Shown here one piece after another: positions 17,777 through 26,139 of a stretch of DNA of 64,000 nt. The notes below the pieces were generated by a model. It had not been told where the DNA came from. It saw only the letters and a program-made list of their open reading frames with translations, and ran no database searches. How positions within the stretch are numbered: position 1 is the first letter of the stretch; every line of letters starts with the position of its first letter. Source of the stretch: Caldilinea sp. CFX5 (GTDB lineage: Bacteria > Chloroflexota > Anaerolineae > Caldilineales > Caldilineaceae); NCBI GenBank assembly GCA_021405325.1, contig QWII01000049.1, forward strand, positions 1 to 64,000, read 5' to 3'. The position numbers and the translations under genes are program-made.

Positions 17777-18619
17777 ATGAGCGATGCACTTATCCACGTC
17801 TGTGGGCTGGTCGCCTATGATGGCACCGACTATCATGGCTTTCAGTTGCAGGCAGGCGTGCCGACAATTCAGGGGACGCTCGAAGCTGCGCTCCAAACGG
17901 TGACAGGAACGTTTGTACGGGTCGCTGGTTCGGGGCGCACCGACACCGGGGTTCATGCCTCCGGCCAGGTGATCGCCATGCAGGTTCCCTGGCGTCATGC
18001 GGTCGAGAGTTTGCAGCGGGCGTTGAATGTGAACTTGCCCCCTTCGGTGGCGGTGCGGGGGTTGCAACCGGCGCCGGAAGGCTTTCACCCGCGTTTTAGC
18101 GCCGTGAGTCGCACCTACCGTTACACGGTTTATGACCTGGGGCCGGTGAATGGCAAAGCATTGACTAGCCGAGCTACGCCCAAGCATTCACCCTTGACGG
18201 ATCGTTTTGCGTTGTATGTCCCCGTTGTGCTGGATGTGCAGGCAATGAACCGGGCGATGAGCCATCTGTTGGGCGAACATGATTTCGCCACCTTTGGTCA
18301 ACCGCCGCAGGGGGAGAAGACGATCCGCCAGCTTTACCAGGCCGAATGGCAGGTGGTTGAGACAACGTTGCCGCCGCTGCGTGGCTATCCGGGCCGCTGT
18401 CTGGTCTTTACGGTCTGCGCCAATGCTTTTTTACGGCAAATGGTGCGCAATCTAGTCGGCGTTGCTTTGGCGGTCGGACGGGGCGAGTGGCGCGAAAGTG
18501 ATCTGGTGCAGGCGTTAGCCGCCTGTGATCGCAGCCGCTGTACACCGCCGGCGCCGCCACACGGTCTTGTTTTAGAAACGGTCACTTATGGCGCATTGTT
18601 ACCACAATGGCCTGAATAA
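17777..18619 (+). CDS. truA: tRNA pseudouridine(38-40) synthase
   Basis: TruA isomerises uridines 38-40 in the anticodon stem-loop. The catalytic Asp56 is in GSGRTDTGVHA, and RTYRYTVYD and NAFLRQMVRNLVGVAL are further family motifs. The ATG at 17777 gives 280 residues and starts close to the conserved LVAYDGTDYHGFQ. It lies 34 bases after rplQ and is part of the same unit, as in many Chloroflexota and Firmicutes. Confidence 0.96.
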   Translation: MSDALIHVCGLVAYDGTDYHGFQLQAGVPTIQGTLEAALQTVTGTFVRVAGSGRTDTGVHASGQVIAMQVPWRHAVESLQRALNVNLPPSVAVRGLQPAPEGFHPRFSAVSRTYRYTVYDLGPVNGKALTSRATPKHSPLTDRFALYVPVVLDVQAMNRAMSHLLGEHDFATFGQPPQGEKTIRQLYQAEWQVVETTLPPLRGYPGRCLVFTVCANAFLRQMVRNLVGVALAVGRGEWRESDLVQALAACDRSRCTPPAPPHGLVLETVTYGALLPQWPE

Positions 18620-18721
18620 TGGGGCCGGAATGATTTAGAACATTATTGGATTGAGGTTTTCAGAAGCGTTTCGCGACTTTGTCGGGCAACGGTTTCTGGA
18701 TCAGAACAAGGAGTAAATCGC

Positions 18722-19165
18722 GTGAAGACATTTAGTCCAAACGCCGACGAAGCAAAAGCAGAACGGGACTGGTGGGTTGTTGATGCAACCGGGGAGACCT
18801 TAGGCCGGCTGGCTTCGCGGATCGCTGCCGTATTGCGCGGCAAGCATAAACCAACGTTCACCCCGAATATGGATACGGGCGACTTTGTGATTGTCACCAA
18901 CTGTGAGAAGGTAGCGGTGACGGGTGACAAGCTTAACTCCGTGCGCTACTATCGCCACTCGCGCTATCCCGGTGGTTTGAAGAGCCGCACGATGCGCGAG
19001 CAACTGCAAACCCATCCGGACCGCATCATCTTTGAAGCGGTCAAGGGGATGATGCCCAAGACTCGGTTGGGGCGGGCGCAGATGAAGAAGCTGCGCATCT
19101 ACAGTGGCGCCGAGCATCCGCACGCCGCGCAAATGCCCAAGTCATTATCCTTCCAGGAGAACTAA
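18722..19165 (+). CDS. rplM: 50S ribosomal protein L13 (GTG start)
   Basis: L13 is an early 50S assembly protein. The 147-residue product shows [19 protein letters not shown] and the pattern [20 protein letters not shown]. The GTG start follows ACAAGGAGTAAATCGC and is the only suitable one. rpsI begins one base after the stop, indicating coupling. Confidence 0.97.
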   Translation: MKTFSPNADEAKAERDWWVVDATGETLGRLASRIAAVLRGKHKPTFTPNMDTGDFVIVTNCEKVAVTGDKLNSVRYYRHSRYPGGLKSRTMREQLQTHPDRIIFEAVKGMMPKTRLGRAQMKKLRIYSGAEHPHAAQMPKSLSFQEN

Positions 19166-19166
19166 G

Positions 19167-19556
19167 ATGAGCGAATACGTCGAAGCTATCGGCCGGCGCA
19201 AGACCGCGACTGCGCGTGTGCGCCTGTACCCCGGTACCGGTGACATTGTGGTCAATGATCTGCCCGCCAACACCTATTTTGGCCGTGCCCTGGATCAGAT
19301 GATCCTGCGCCAACCGCTGGCCCTGACCGGCACCGAAGCCACCTACAACATCAGCGTCCATGTCAATGGCGGTGGTGACAGTGGGCAAGCGGCTGCCGTC
19401 CGCCTGGGCATTGCCCGTGCGCTCTGCGCCTCGGACATCAACTTCCGCCCGGTGTTAAAGAGCGCCGGCTTCCTCACCCGTGATGCACGGGCCAAGGAAC
19501 GCAAGAAGCCCGGTCTTAAGCGCGCCCGCAAGGCCCCGCAATACACCAAGCGCTAA
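19167..19556 (+). CDS. rpsI: 30S ribosomal protein S9
   Basis: The C-terminal tail of S9 reaches the P-site tRNA. The 129-residue product begins [20 protein letters not shown] and ends with [14 protein letters not shown], both diagnostic. The ATG at 19167 follows CCAGGAGAACTAAG and overlaps the end region of rplM. It is the last gene of the ribosomal supercluster and is followed by a strong terminator. Confidence 0.98.
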   Translation: MSEYVEAIGRRKTATARVRLYPGTGDIVVNDLPANTYFGRALDQMILRQPLALTGTEATYNISVHVNGGGDSGQAAAVRLGIARALCASDINFRPVLKSAGFLTRDARAKERKKPGLKRARKAPQYTKR

Positions 19557-19609
19557 TCCATTCCCTCTTACCGTGGGGGCAATGGCAATTCGCCTACATT
19601 GATCTACCG

Positions 19610-19657
19610 GCCTTACTGTCTACTCGTTATTTGTAACGAGTAGACAGTAAGGCTTTT
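19610..19657 (+). terminator. Terminator of the ribosomal supercluster
   Basis: A perfect 20-bp stem (19610-19629 with 19634-19653) closes on the four-base loop TTTG and is followed by TTTT. It lies about 55 bases after the rpsI stop. No comparable T-tailed hairpin was recognised earlier in the cluster. Confidence 0.9.
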
Positions 19658-19731
19658 GTGTTTCTCTATAAAACGCACAACTGTTCAATAAAGCTTTTTC
19701 TAAAGACTTTCTACATTCTACTTAACACCCG

Positions 19732-19802
19732 CTGTGTTCCTTCCTTCTGTGTTTAGTCTGTTAAGATCGCCCAAAGACTAAACACAGAAGGAAGGAACAC
19801 AG
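19732..19802. repeat. Dispersed palindrome family, copy 1
   Basis: Perfect 28-bp arms (19732-19759 and 19775-19802) surround a 15-base loop. The arm reads CTGTGTTCCTTCCTTCTGTG and continues TTTAGTCT. Related arms with TATCC in the middle occur at 33572-33640 and 40751-40817. Confidence 0.9.
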
Positions 19803-19842
19803 AAGTAGTAAAGTTTATTTTAGTTACACCAATTTTCCGCCT

Positions 19843-20478
19843 ATGTCTACAAAGCGCTTACTCCGCCTTGGGATCCTTTGTGTGCCGGCAATGGATGATG
19901 AGGCTGTTACTGTACTCCTGCGCGCCATCCAGGAAACCCATCAACCAACCGTGTTGGCCATGACGGCCAGCGCCTTGAACCAACGTAACTGGCTGGAAGA
20001 GCTATTGCAGCGTTGGTGTGATGTCGAGGAACTGGATTTGGTGCTAACCGTTGGCGGCACCTTACCGGCTCCTGGTCCCAGCGCCGCCGAAATTGTGCCG
20101 GAGGCGACGCAGGCTGTATGCGAACGGTTGGTTCCGGGCTTGGCGGAGGCGATGCGCTATCACGCCCAGCAGGAAAGCACTCTGGCCTGGCTGGAACGTG
20201 GCGTGGCAGGCATGCGCGGGCGTTCGTTGATCGTCAACTTGCCGGCCGGCGCTGCGCCGGCGCTGCTCTTTTTAGAAGCCATTCTTGATTTATTGCCAGT
20301 CGTGATGGCGCACCTTAACGAGGATGCCACTGCCCCACAATTACTAGACGAGGTTGGATTAGAAGAGGATGCGGTAGGGGATGAAGGCGTACCTGCCACA
20401 GAATCGGCGCCGCCAACCCATAAAGGGTTACGGGCCGACGAATTTGCCGCTTTTCTGGCCCGCAATAGAACGCCGTAA
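19843..20478 (+). CDS. Divergent MoaB/MogA-like (molybdopterin-binding fold) protein
   Basis: The order of features matches the MoCF fold of MoaB/MogA, which bind or adenylylate molybdopterin: LDLVLTVGGTLP near residue 65, PEATQAVCERLVPGLAEAMR, and RGRSLIVNLPAGAAPALLFLEAIL near 130. The usual TTGGTG motif is degenerate (TVGGTL) and the following SxxD segment is changed, so catalysis is doubtful. A tail of about 40 residues is acidic. There is no clear ribosome site. No other molybdenum cofactor synthesis gene was recognised. Confidence 0.7.
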   Translation: MSTKRLLRLGILCVPAMDDEAVTVLLRAIQETHQPTVLAMTASALNQRNWLEELLQRWCDVEELDLVLTVGGTLPAPGPSAAEIVPEATQAVCERLVPGLAEAMRYHAQQESTLAWLERGVAGMRGRSLIVNLPAGAAPALLFLEAILDLLPVVMAHLNEDATAPQLLDEVGLEEDAVGDEGVPATESAPPTHKGLRADEFAAFLARNRTP

Positions 20479-20781
20479 ATAGGTGTTTGCGACTTTGCGT
20501 CTCGTAGGGACGGCTGAGTTTAGCGTTGGGTATAATCTTTTTCAGGTAAACCCCGCCTTAGGAGTACACCCGAGGCGCGGTCGCCGGTGGCTACTTCCGG
20601 GTAGGTTGGTCCGGTTGACCGGACGATCCGGTCAACCCTTCCCGGAAGTAGCCATGCACCATTGTACGCCACAGCCACTGAAAACAACCGGGATTCCGCA
20701 GATTTCAAAGATTTATATTGCAAACTCATCTGTATAATCTGCGAAATCCCGGTTGTTTTCAGGACAGGTGCGTATGCAAAC
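20479..20781. repeat. Two large hairpins between convergent genes
   Basis: No gene is seen in this gap. The first hairpin (20589-20653) has outer arms GGCTACTTCCGGG/CCCGGAAGTAGCC and inner arms GGTTGACCGGA/TCCGGTCAACC. The second (20678-20762) has arms of about 26 bp starting CTGAAAACAACCGGGAT, with one mismatch. They separate the MoaB-like gene from the convergent tal gene and could act as terminators, although T-runs are poor. Confidence 0.8.
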
Positions 20782-21897
20782 CTATGCTGGTACGGTCACC
20801 TTGGCGGCTTGCTGCTCAATGGTTTGCAGCAGTGAGTCGTAGGAATCGGCGAATTTCTTGACGCCGTCATGCTCCAGGAATGTGGTGACTTCGTCCATGT
20901 CAATGCCCAGGTGCGCTAACTTTTCAAAGACCTGGCGCGCTTCATCAATGCCCTCCTTGACCCGATTGGCGACAACGCCGTGATCCCAAAAGGCTTGCAA
21001 GGTGTTCATCGGCATGGTGTTAACAGTGTGCGGCCCAATCAGCGGCTCGACATACATCAAATCGTGATACTTGGGGTTTTTGGTGCTGGTGCTGGCCCAG
21101 AGGGGACGTTGGACATGGGCGCCGGCCTTTGCCAGTTTTTCCCACCGCGCGCCGCTGAACTTCTCCTCAAACTGTGCATAGGCCAGCTTGGCATTGGCGA
21201 CGGCGGCCTTGCCCAGTAATTGTTGCGGATCAACGCCGTTGCTGCTGGTCAGCTTGGCAAGGCGTTCATCAATGTTGGCATCCACGCGGCTGACAAAAAA
21301 GCTGGCGACCGAAGCGATGGTGTCAATGGGTTTCCCAGCCGCCAGTCGATCTTCCAGCCCTTGCAAATATGCTTCTTTCACAAGAGCATAACGTTCCAGG
21401 CTGAAGATCAACGTGACATTGACGTTGACACCTTCACTGATCAACTGCCGAATGGCAGGAATGCCCGCCATCGTGGCCGGTACTTTGATCATCACATTGG
21501 GGCGATTGACGGCGGCGTTGAGCTGGCGACCTTCAGCGATGGTGGCCTCAGTGTTATTGGCGAGACCGGGGGCGACTTCAATACTGACATGGCCGTCCTG
21601 CCCCTGGGCGCGCCGATAAACCGGCGCGAGGATGTCGGCGGCGGCGCTGATGTCGGCGACGGCCAGCGCTTCAAAGATGGCTTTGGGGGACAAGCCCTGT
21701 GCGGCAAACTTGCGCAGATCGGCTTGATACGCTTCACTCTTGGAGATGGCGCCTTGGAAGATGGTGGGGTTGGAGGTGACGCCGGTGACGCCGTCATCGA
21801 CCAGCCGTTGCAATTCGCCCGATTGCACCATGCCCCGTTCAATATAGTCGAGCCAGATGCTCTGGCCGATCTGGTGTAATGTTGTCATGCGATCCAT
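20782..21897 (-). CDS. tal: Transaldolase
   Basis: Transaldolase transfers dihydroxyacetone from sedoheptulose 7-phosphate to glyceraldehyde 3-phosphate in the pentose phosphate pathway. The 371-residue length and [28 protein letters not shown] (Schiff-base Lys138) and [13 protein letters not shown] identify the longer transaldolase subfamily found in actinobacteria, cyanobacteria and Chloroflexota. The ATG at 21897 follows AAAAGGAG at six bases. A TATAAT box on this strand lies at 21979-21984. Confidence 0.96.
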   Translation of the reverse strand: MDRMTTLHQIGQSIWLDYIERGMVQSGELQRLVDDGVTGVTSNPTIFQGAISKSEAYQADLRKFAAQGLSPKAIFEALAVADISAAADILAPVYRRAQGQDGHVSIEVAPGLANNTEATIAEGRQLNAAVNRPNVMIKVPATMAGIPAIRQLISEGVNVNVTLIFSLERYALVKEAYLQGLEDRLAAGKPIDTIASVASFFVSRVDANIDERLAKLTSSNGVDPQQLLGKAAVANAKLAYAQFEEKFSGARWEKLAKAGAHVQRPLWASTSTKNPKYHDLMYVEPLIGPHTVNTMPMNTLQAFWDHGVVANRVKEGIDEARQVFEKLAHLGIDMDEVTTFLEHDGVKKFADSYDSLLQTIEQQAAKVTVPA

Positions 21898-22083
21898 TGA
21901 ATGCTCCTTTTGGGTTTACTGACGAAAGCAGCCCTGTTTCAGCGTTGGCTGCAACTATTGGTACGGTAAGTTTGGGCAATTATAGCGTTTTTGTCAACAA
22001 AAGAAAAGTACCGCAGTAACCATTGATGGGACGATTTGAACACGTCTTGGTTGGTTAGCAGCAACTCAGCACCCTAGCGCTGT

Positions 22084-22112
22084 TTGACAAAACGGGGATT
22101 TCGGGGTACTAT
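22084..22112 (+). promoter_or_regulatory. Sigma-70-type promoter for trxA
   Basis: TTGACA at 22084-22089 and TACTAT at 22107-22112 are separated by 17 bases. The predicted transcript starts near 22119 and has a leader of about 108 bases before trxA. The rest of the 329-base gap between tal and trxA shows only the tal -10 box on the other strand. Confidence 0.75.
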
Positions 22113-22226
22113 ATTTTTTGTAGTGGAAATTACCGCTATTTTGTTAATCTCGGTATAAAACAAAAGCGTATTTTGAGCAAGATCATTCTGATCTTTGCGT
22201 ATTGCATAAAAGCAGAGGAGAGTATA

Positions 22227-22553
22227 ATGGCCGCTCCGGTAAAAGTGACCGATGAAACATTTGAACAGATGGTGGTGGAATCCGATACACCCGTCTTAGT
22301 GGATTTTTGGGCGGAATGGTGTGGCCCATGCAAGATGATTGCGCCGGTGCTCGATCAGATTGCCACTGAAATGGATGGCAAGCTGACCATTGGCAAGTTG
22401 GATATTGACGAGAACCAACAGACGGCGATGGCCTTTGGGGTCATGAGCATCCCAACGCTGTTGCTCTTTAAGGACGGCCAACCTGTTGATCGCATTGTTG
22501 GCTATCAACCCAAGCCGCAATTGATGGCGCGCCTGCAAGCAAAATTAGGGTAA
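22227..22553 (+). CDS. trxA: Thioredoxin
   Basis: Thioredoxin reduces protein disulfides in the cytoplasm. The 108-residue product has the full fold with [18 protein letters not shown] (active Cys32 and Cys35) and the cis-proline loop [12 protein letters not shown]. The ATG at 22227 follows AGAGGAGAGTATA. Its own promoter and terminator indicate a single-gene transcript. Confidence 0.97.
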   Translation: MAAPVKVTDETFEQMVVESDTPVLVDFWAEWCGPCKMIAPVLDQIATEMDGKLTIGKLDIDENQQTAMAFGVMSIPTLLLFKDGQPVDRIVGYQPKPQLMARLQAKLG

Positions 22554-22652
22554 ATTCAGTAGTCCACAGTCGTTTCGTCGCGTAGTCCAAAGTCAAGCCA
22601 TAGCCATTTTGGCAGCGTGGCGGTCTGCTGAAACTATCCGTTCGTATTGCCA

Positions 22653-22686
22653 AATAAAAAGGGACGGCTGGCCGTCCCTTTTTATT
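22653..22686. terminator. Bidirectional terminator between trxA and the M50-like gene
   Basis: A 15-bp stem with GGGACGG/CCGTCCC at its top, loop CTGG, and A- and T-rich flanks on both sides works on either strand. It stands about 100 bases after trxA. Confidence 0.85.
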
Positions 22687-22755
22687 TTACCTGCTGAACT
22701 CAGTGGACCGCAATATAATCAAATAGGAGTTACGCAGTTGACGGGCGCTACCAGA

Positions 22756-22786
22756 GACCTGTCAGGTTTCGCAAACCTGACAGGTC
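22756..22786. repeat. CCTGTCAGG-type palindromic hairpin, copy 2
   Basis: Fourteen-base arms GACCTGTCAGGTTT and AAACCTGACAGGTC surround CGC. It is nearly the same as the hairpin at 15375-15406 in the ribosomal cluster. Confidence 0.9.
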
Positions 22787-22866
22787 TTGTCCAACTGCGT
22801 AACTCCTATCAAAGTGAAATGAATTGACTCTGGACTACACGACGAAACGACTGCGGGCTACTATGT

Positions 22867-23622
22867 CTATGTCACCGGCGGCACGGCGATCAACTTCACA
22901 ATCAGATAGATGACGCCAAGAATCAGTAAGTCCAACGCAATGGTAAAAATGAACGCGTTGGTGATGTTGTAAAGAATAGGCGCCAACCCATTGAGCAGCA
23001 GGGTAAAGGGAGCCAGCGGTAAGCCGAAGAGCAAATAAAGTCCCAACACCAGCGCACTGGTAAAAAAGAGGGGGCGCAACGGTTGCCGATCGCTGGCGCT
23101 CGGCATCATGGCATTGGCGATGGCAAAGAGGAGATAGGCCCACAGAATGCCATCCGGCGCCAGCAACGCCTGTTGAAAGAGCAGGATGCTTTCGAGCCAG
23201 CGTTGCTCACCTAGCGCCAGCGAGAATTGTTGGGCATTGAAAACCCGCTCGGCAATGAGCGACAGCAGCAGCGCCCCGGTAATCAACGGCGCCATCCCCA
23301 CTAGACTATCCTGCCAGACCTGACCGCTTTGGACACTAACGCTGCCCAACCCAATATGTTGGCGCTGCTTTTTCGGCCACACGCGAAATTTACTTGGTTT
23401 CAAGCCCAGAACATACGCTGTTACCCAATGGGCGGCTTCATGGAGAACGATACCCGGCAGGAGGAGCAAAAAGAGCAAGATCATGCTCAGATCGCTGCTA
23501 CGGGTAATGAGTTGAAACAGGAGTTGGATCTGTAGACTGAGTTGCCGACTGACCCACGCCAGAAACAGAAGGGAGATGATGAAGGTGATGATCACCGGCA
23601 TGATTGTCAGTAAGTCGGCCAC
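22867..23622 (-). CDS. M50-like membrane zinc metallopeptidase
   Basis: This 251-residue protein has at least six hydrophobic segments. The zinc-binding motif HEAAH (61-65) lies at the end of a membrane helix, followed by AYVLGLKPSKFRVWP, as in intramembrane-type (M50/DUF3267-like) peptidases. GMAPLITGALLL follows around residue 110. The substrate cannot be told. It is last in a minus-strand group after exosortase, EpsI-like and lipoprotein genes, so it may act on the same surface system. Confidence 0.7.
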   Translation of the reverse strand: MADLLTIMPVIITFIISLLFLAWVSRQLSLQIQLLFQLITRSSDLSMILLFLLLLPGIVLHEAAHWVTAYVLGLKPSKFRVWPKKQRQHIGLGSVSVQSGQVWQDSLVGMAPLITGALLLSLIAERVFNAQQFSLALGEQRWLESILLFQQALLAPDGILWAYLLFAIANAMMPSASDRQPLRPLFFTSALVLGLYLLFGLPLAPFTLLLNGLAPILYNITNAFIFTIALDLLILGVIYLIVKLIAVPPVT

Positions 23623-23671
23623 GGCTGGGGCTTTCTATAGCGGCAATACACGAGCGCTCCTGGGCTGCGTC

Positions 23672-24181
23672 TCAATTGGTTTCCAGATTATAGGTCAAGC
23701 TTTGAATTTCCCAGCAGTTGTTGCGTTTCACCAGCACCCAGCGATCGCCGGCGGGCGAAACTTCGGCGCCAATTTGGGTGGTGGCGGTGACAACGGCGCG
23801 ATCAGCCTCCAGTTGAATCTGTAGATCCTTCGGCGTCACCTGGGACGGGGCGCCGGGAAAAACCGTGCGGACATAGCGGTGGCGAATGGCGTCCTTGTCG
23901 AGCCAACTCTGGTCGTCGCTGGTGTCATTTGGTGTGTTTTTGGCGTTGATGATTTCGGCCCCGGCGCTCCACAACGCCATTAAGTCATCGATCTTCTGTT
24001 CAACGACCAGTCTGCCTTCAGCCATCAGCACCATTTCGATCACTTCTTCATCAGTGGCCGTTGCCGGCGCCTGGACGGGGCAAGGGGGCGGCGGTGGCGG
24101 CGGCGTTGTTTCTTCTACCGCTGTAACACAACTGACCACCAGCCATTGGGTTAGAAGCAAAAGCGTGAGCAGATAGCGCAT
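23672..24181 (-). CDS. NTF2-like lipoprotein
   Basis: A 169-residue protein starts with a hydrophobic signal ending VVSC, a plausible lipobox, and then a stretch of eight prolines interrupted only by threonines. The rest looks like an NTF2/SnoaL fold: KIDDLMALWSAGAEI, a WLDKDAIRHRYVRTVFPG segment and a final strand with WVLVKRNNCWEIQSL. The function is unknown. It lies between the EpsI-like gene and the peptidase with short gaps and is probably cotranscribed. Confidence 0.6.
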   Translation of the reverse strand: MRYLLTLLLLTQWLVVSCVTAVEETTPPPPPPPCPVQAPATATDEEVIEMVLMAEGRLVVEQKIDDLMALWSAGAEIINAKNTPNDTSDDQSWLDKDAIRHRYVRTVFPGAPSQVTPKDLQIQLEADRAVVTATTQIGAEVSPAGDRWVLVKRNNCWEIQSLTYNLETN

Positions 24182-24229
24182 AGAAAACCCTCACCAGGCT
24201 ACGTTGCCGGTGCAAAACCAAGGACGCGG

Positions 24230-24958
24230 CTAGCCGGTCGATTGACGGGCGCCGGTAAAGAACTGTTGGACAAAATCGGTCTGAATCGACAATGTTTCTT
24301 CGAGCGTGCCATAGCGCGGCGAGGTGAGTTTGAACAAGACAATGCCATCGGCCAAACGACGCTCCGGGTTGGGGAAAAGATAGAAATAGAAGACCACATG
24401 TTCGGTCTCTTTTTCGTCGCCCGGCAGCCGTTTCTTGGCATCCAGCCAGAGACCATGCAGGTTGCCCCCATTGTCCAGCGCCATCGCCTGTGAGCCGAAA
24501 TCATACTGCCAACCATCGGCGTCATAGCAAATATCGGGGGCGTGAAATGGCTGGGAGCTACGCCCGCCAATCATGCTCAACCAGATATATTGGCCGGCGC
24601 TATTTTGGTAGAGGCGCTGAATATATTGTTCCGGCTCCAGCAGAATCATCACCTCTTGATTGGTTTCCGGTACATCAACGCCGCGCCAGTCACCCACCGC
24701 CAACGGCACATCATTGAGATTATGCGCCAGATCAAAACGGGCAATGGCAGCCACCGTGGTTTCCCGGTCGGTGCGCTGCCAGAAATCCAGATCGACGGTA
24801 TAAGCAAAAGCCGCGGCGGCGGTAACATCAGTCTGTCCCCACAGGGGCAGGAAAAAGCGCGGAACGTAGACCACGGTGAGCGCAAGCAGCAACAAAGCCA
24901 GGATGACGACGGTGCGCACCTTGCTTTTGGGCTGTGATTGTGTCGATTCAGTTACCAT
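24230..24958 (-). CDS. EpsI-like exosortase-associated protein (DUF3485)
   Basis: The 242-residue protein has one N-terminal membrane helix (about 16-38). An extracytoplasmic domain follows, with [12 protein letters not shown] and the EpsI hallmark [12 protein letters not shown] (139-150, Cys144). In other bacteria EpsI domains are next to or fused with exosortases and act in exopolysaccharide export or sorting. Here the exosortase is the next gene upstream, 84 bases away. The exact role is not established. Confidence 0.8.
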   Translation of the reverse strand: MVTESTQSQPKSKVRTVVILALLLLALTVVYVPRFFLPLWGQTDVTAAAAFAYTVDLDFWQRTDRETTVAAIARFDLAHNLNDVPLAVGDWRGVDVPETNQEVMILLEPEQYIQRLYQNSAGQYIWLSMIGGRSSQPFHAPDICYDADGWQYDFGSQAMALDNGGNLHGLWLDAKKRLPGDEKETEHVVFYFYLFPNPERRLADGIVLFKLTSPRYGTLEETLSIQTDFVQQFFTGARQSTG

Positions 24959-25042
24959 GGCTTCCCTTGCACAGGTAAATTTTACGCGAATTGATTTTCA
25001 TTATATCGAAAAGGAATGGTTTGACCAAGTATCGAATAGCCG

Positions 25043-25891
25043 CTAAATGACATCAAGGCGTAAGGTACGCGCGTGCAGCAAACGGGTCAACGGGAACATC
25101 AACAAAAAGACCAGTAGGAAGAAGAGCAAACCGGAATAATCGTGGTAGAAGACAAAAGCGGCTTGGGCGCCCATCGACCGTGCGACAAAGAGCAGCGAGG
25201 CGACCCGTAAAATGTTGCCGAGGATGGCTAACGGCACGGAAAAAAGCACCAACAATAGGCGCCCCCATAATGGACCATTGAGGACGTAGGCGGCTAAGGT
25301 CATGAGCGCGGTTAAGGCAATCAGGGAGTTCACGCCGCTACATTGGGCGCCGATGACCAGATCGGCATTAGGGAGCCGCACCGCATTGCCGATAATTGTC
25401 ACATCCAGCCCCAGCAAGCGCACCAAGCCGCCGGCGCAAACCCCGGTAAAGAGCGCTAGGGGTAGAGTGATGCGATCGATAAAGGGCAACGGCACCATCA
25501 AGAGCAGATAGGCGATGGGAAAGAGCAGCTTACGAAAGAGCATTGTCCCGCCTAGCGCCCAAACCAGCCCGCCGATCAGGCCAATCATGGCAAAGGCGGC
25601 CAGATAGTACGCTTTTTGGTTGAAGAACCAGAGAAAGGCCCCAAGCGCGACGCCAAGCAGCACAATCCCCCAGCTATGGCCCTGCGGCGTTGCTTGCCGC
25701 AGCTGCTTGTCAAGGCGGATGCGTTGAATGGCAAGATAGAGCGCAACGGGTAAAATCAAAATGCCGTGGCTGTAATATTCGTTGCCCAGCCATTCGCCCC
25801 ACAACCAGCGCCAAACCGGCCAGGTCAGGGCAAAAAAGAGTAAAGTTGCCGCGCCCGGCAACACCAAATCCTTTAGTTGTAGATGCTTCAT
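25043..25891 (-). CDS. Exosortase/archaeosortase family protein
   Basis: This polytopic membrane protein has the exosortase active site: Cys184 in [10 protein letters not shown], Arg229 in GNILRVAS and His250 in YHDYSG. Exosortases are transpeptidase-like enzymes that process C-terminal sorting signals such as PEP-CTERM. The ATG at 25891 gives 282 residues, beginning just before the first helix. An in-frame start at 26020 would lie before the predicted transcription start and is rejected. No PEP-CTERM target is seen in the window. Confidence 0.85.
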   Translation of the reverse strand: MKHLQLKDLVLPGAATLLFFALTWPVWRWLWGEWLGNEYYSHGILILPVALYLAIQRIRLDKQLRQATPQGHSWGIVLLGVALGAFLWFFNQKAYYLAAFAMIGLIGGLVWALGGTMLFRKLLFPIAYLLLMVPLPFIDRITLPLALFTGVCAGGLVRLLGLDVTIIGNAVRLPNADLVIGAQCSGVNSLIALTALMTLAAYVLNGPLWGRLLLVLFSVPLAILGNILRVASLLFVARSMGAQAAFVFYHDYSGLLFFLLVFLLMFPLTRLLHARTLRLDVI

Positions 25892-26010
25892 GGGCAAGTT
25901 GATTGAACTGAACCGATGCGCCAACCAGTTTGCCGGCCGGCCCATTCCAACGCATACTAACGGGTAGCGACGTTGGGGCCGTCGCTTCGGTACAACTGAT
26001 AATGCAGAGC

Positions 26011-26039
26011 AGAATACCATTGAGCTGCCGTTGCGTCAA
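26011..26039 (-). promoter_or_regulatory. Promoter of the exosortase gene group
   Basis: On the minus strand TTGACG (26039-26034) and TATTCT (26016-26011) are 17 bases apart. Transcription would start near 26004, leaving a leader of about 110 bases before the exosortase ATG at 25891. Confidence 0.65.
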
Positions 26040-26075
26040 ACTGTGAAAGAAATGTGGGTTGTTTTTTCAACTAGT

Positions 26076-26125
26076 CGGCAATCAAAAATCGGGTAGCCCG
26101 TAGGCTACCCGATTTTTGATTGCCG
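26076..26125 (-). terminator. Hairpin between the PA14 gene and the exosortase group
   Basis: Perfect 23-bp arms (26076-26098 and 26103-26125) carry GGGTAGCC/GGCTACCC at the top and AAAAAT/ATTTTT in the stem. It stands 15 bases after the PA14 stop. The T-rich part is within the stem, so termination is likely but not certain. Confidence 0.75.
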
Positions 26126-26139
26126 GCGATGCATGGCGG

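Larger units (their letters stand above)
22558..22862. repeat. Three-layer nested inverted repeat after trxA
   Basis: The outer arms (about 22558-22595 and 22825-22862) match at 34 of 38 positions and read AGTAGTCCACAGTCGTTTCG on the left. A second pair (22723-22740 and 22792-22809) begins ATAGGAGTTACGCAG and is perfect. The innermost pair (22756-22786) is a GACCTGTCAGGTTT palindrome. A separate terminator hairpin lies between the first and second left arms. The block fills the space between trxA and the convergent peptidase gene. Confidence 0.85.

Noticed and set aside
19732..19802. Insertion-sequence ends
   Set aside because: The palindrome has no transposase frame, no second end at element distance and no flanking target duplication that I can see.
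25892..26020. Longer exosortase start at 26020
   Set aside because: It would begin before the predicted transcription start and adds unconserved residues without a ribosome site.
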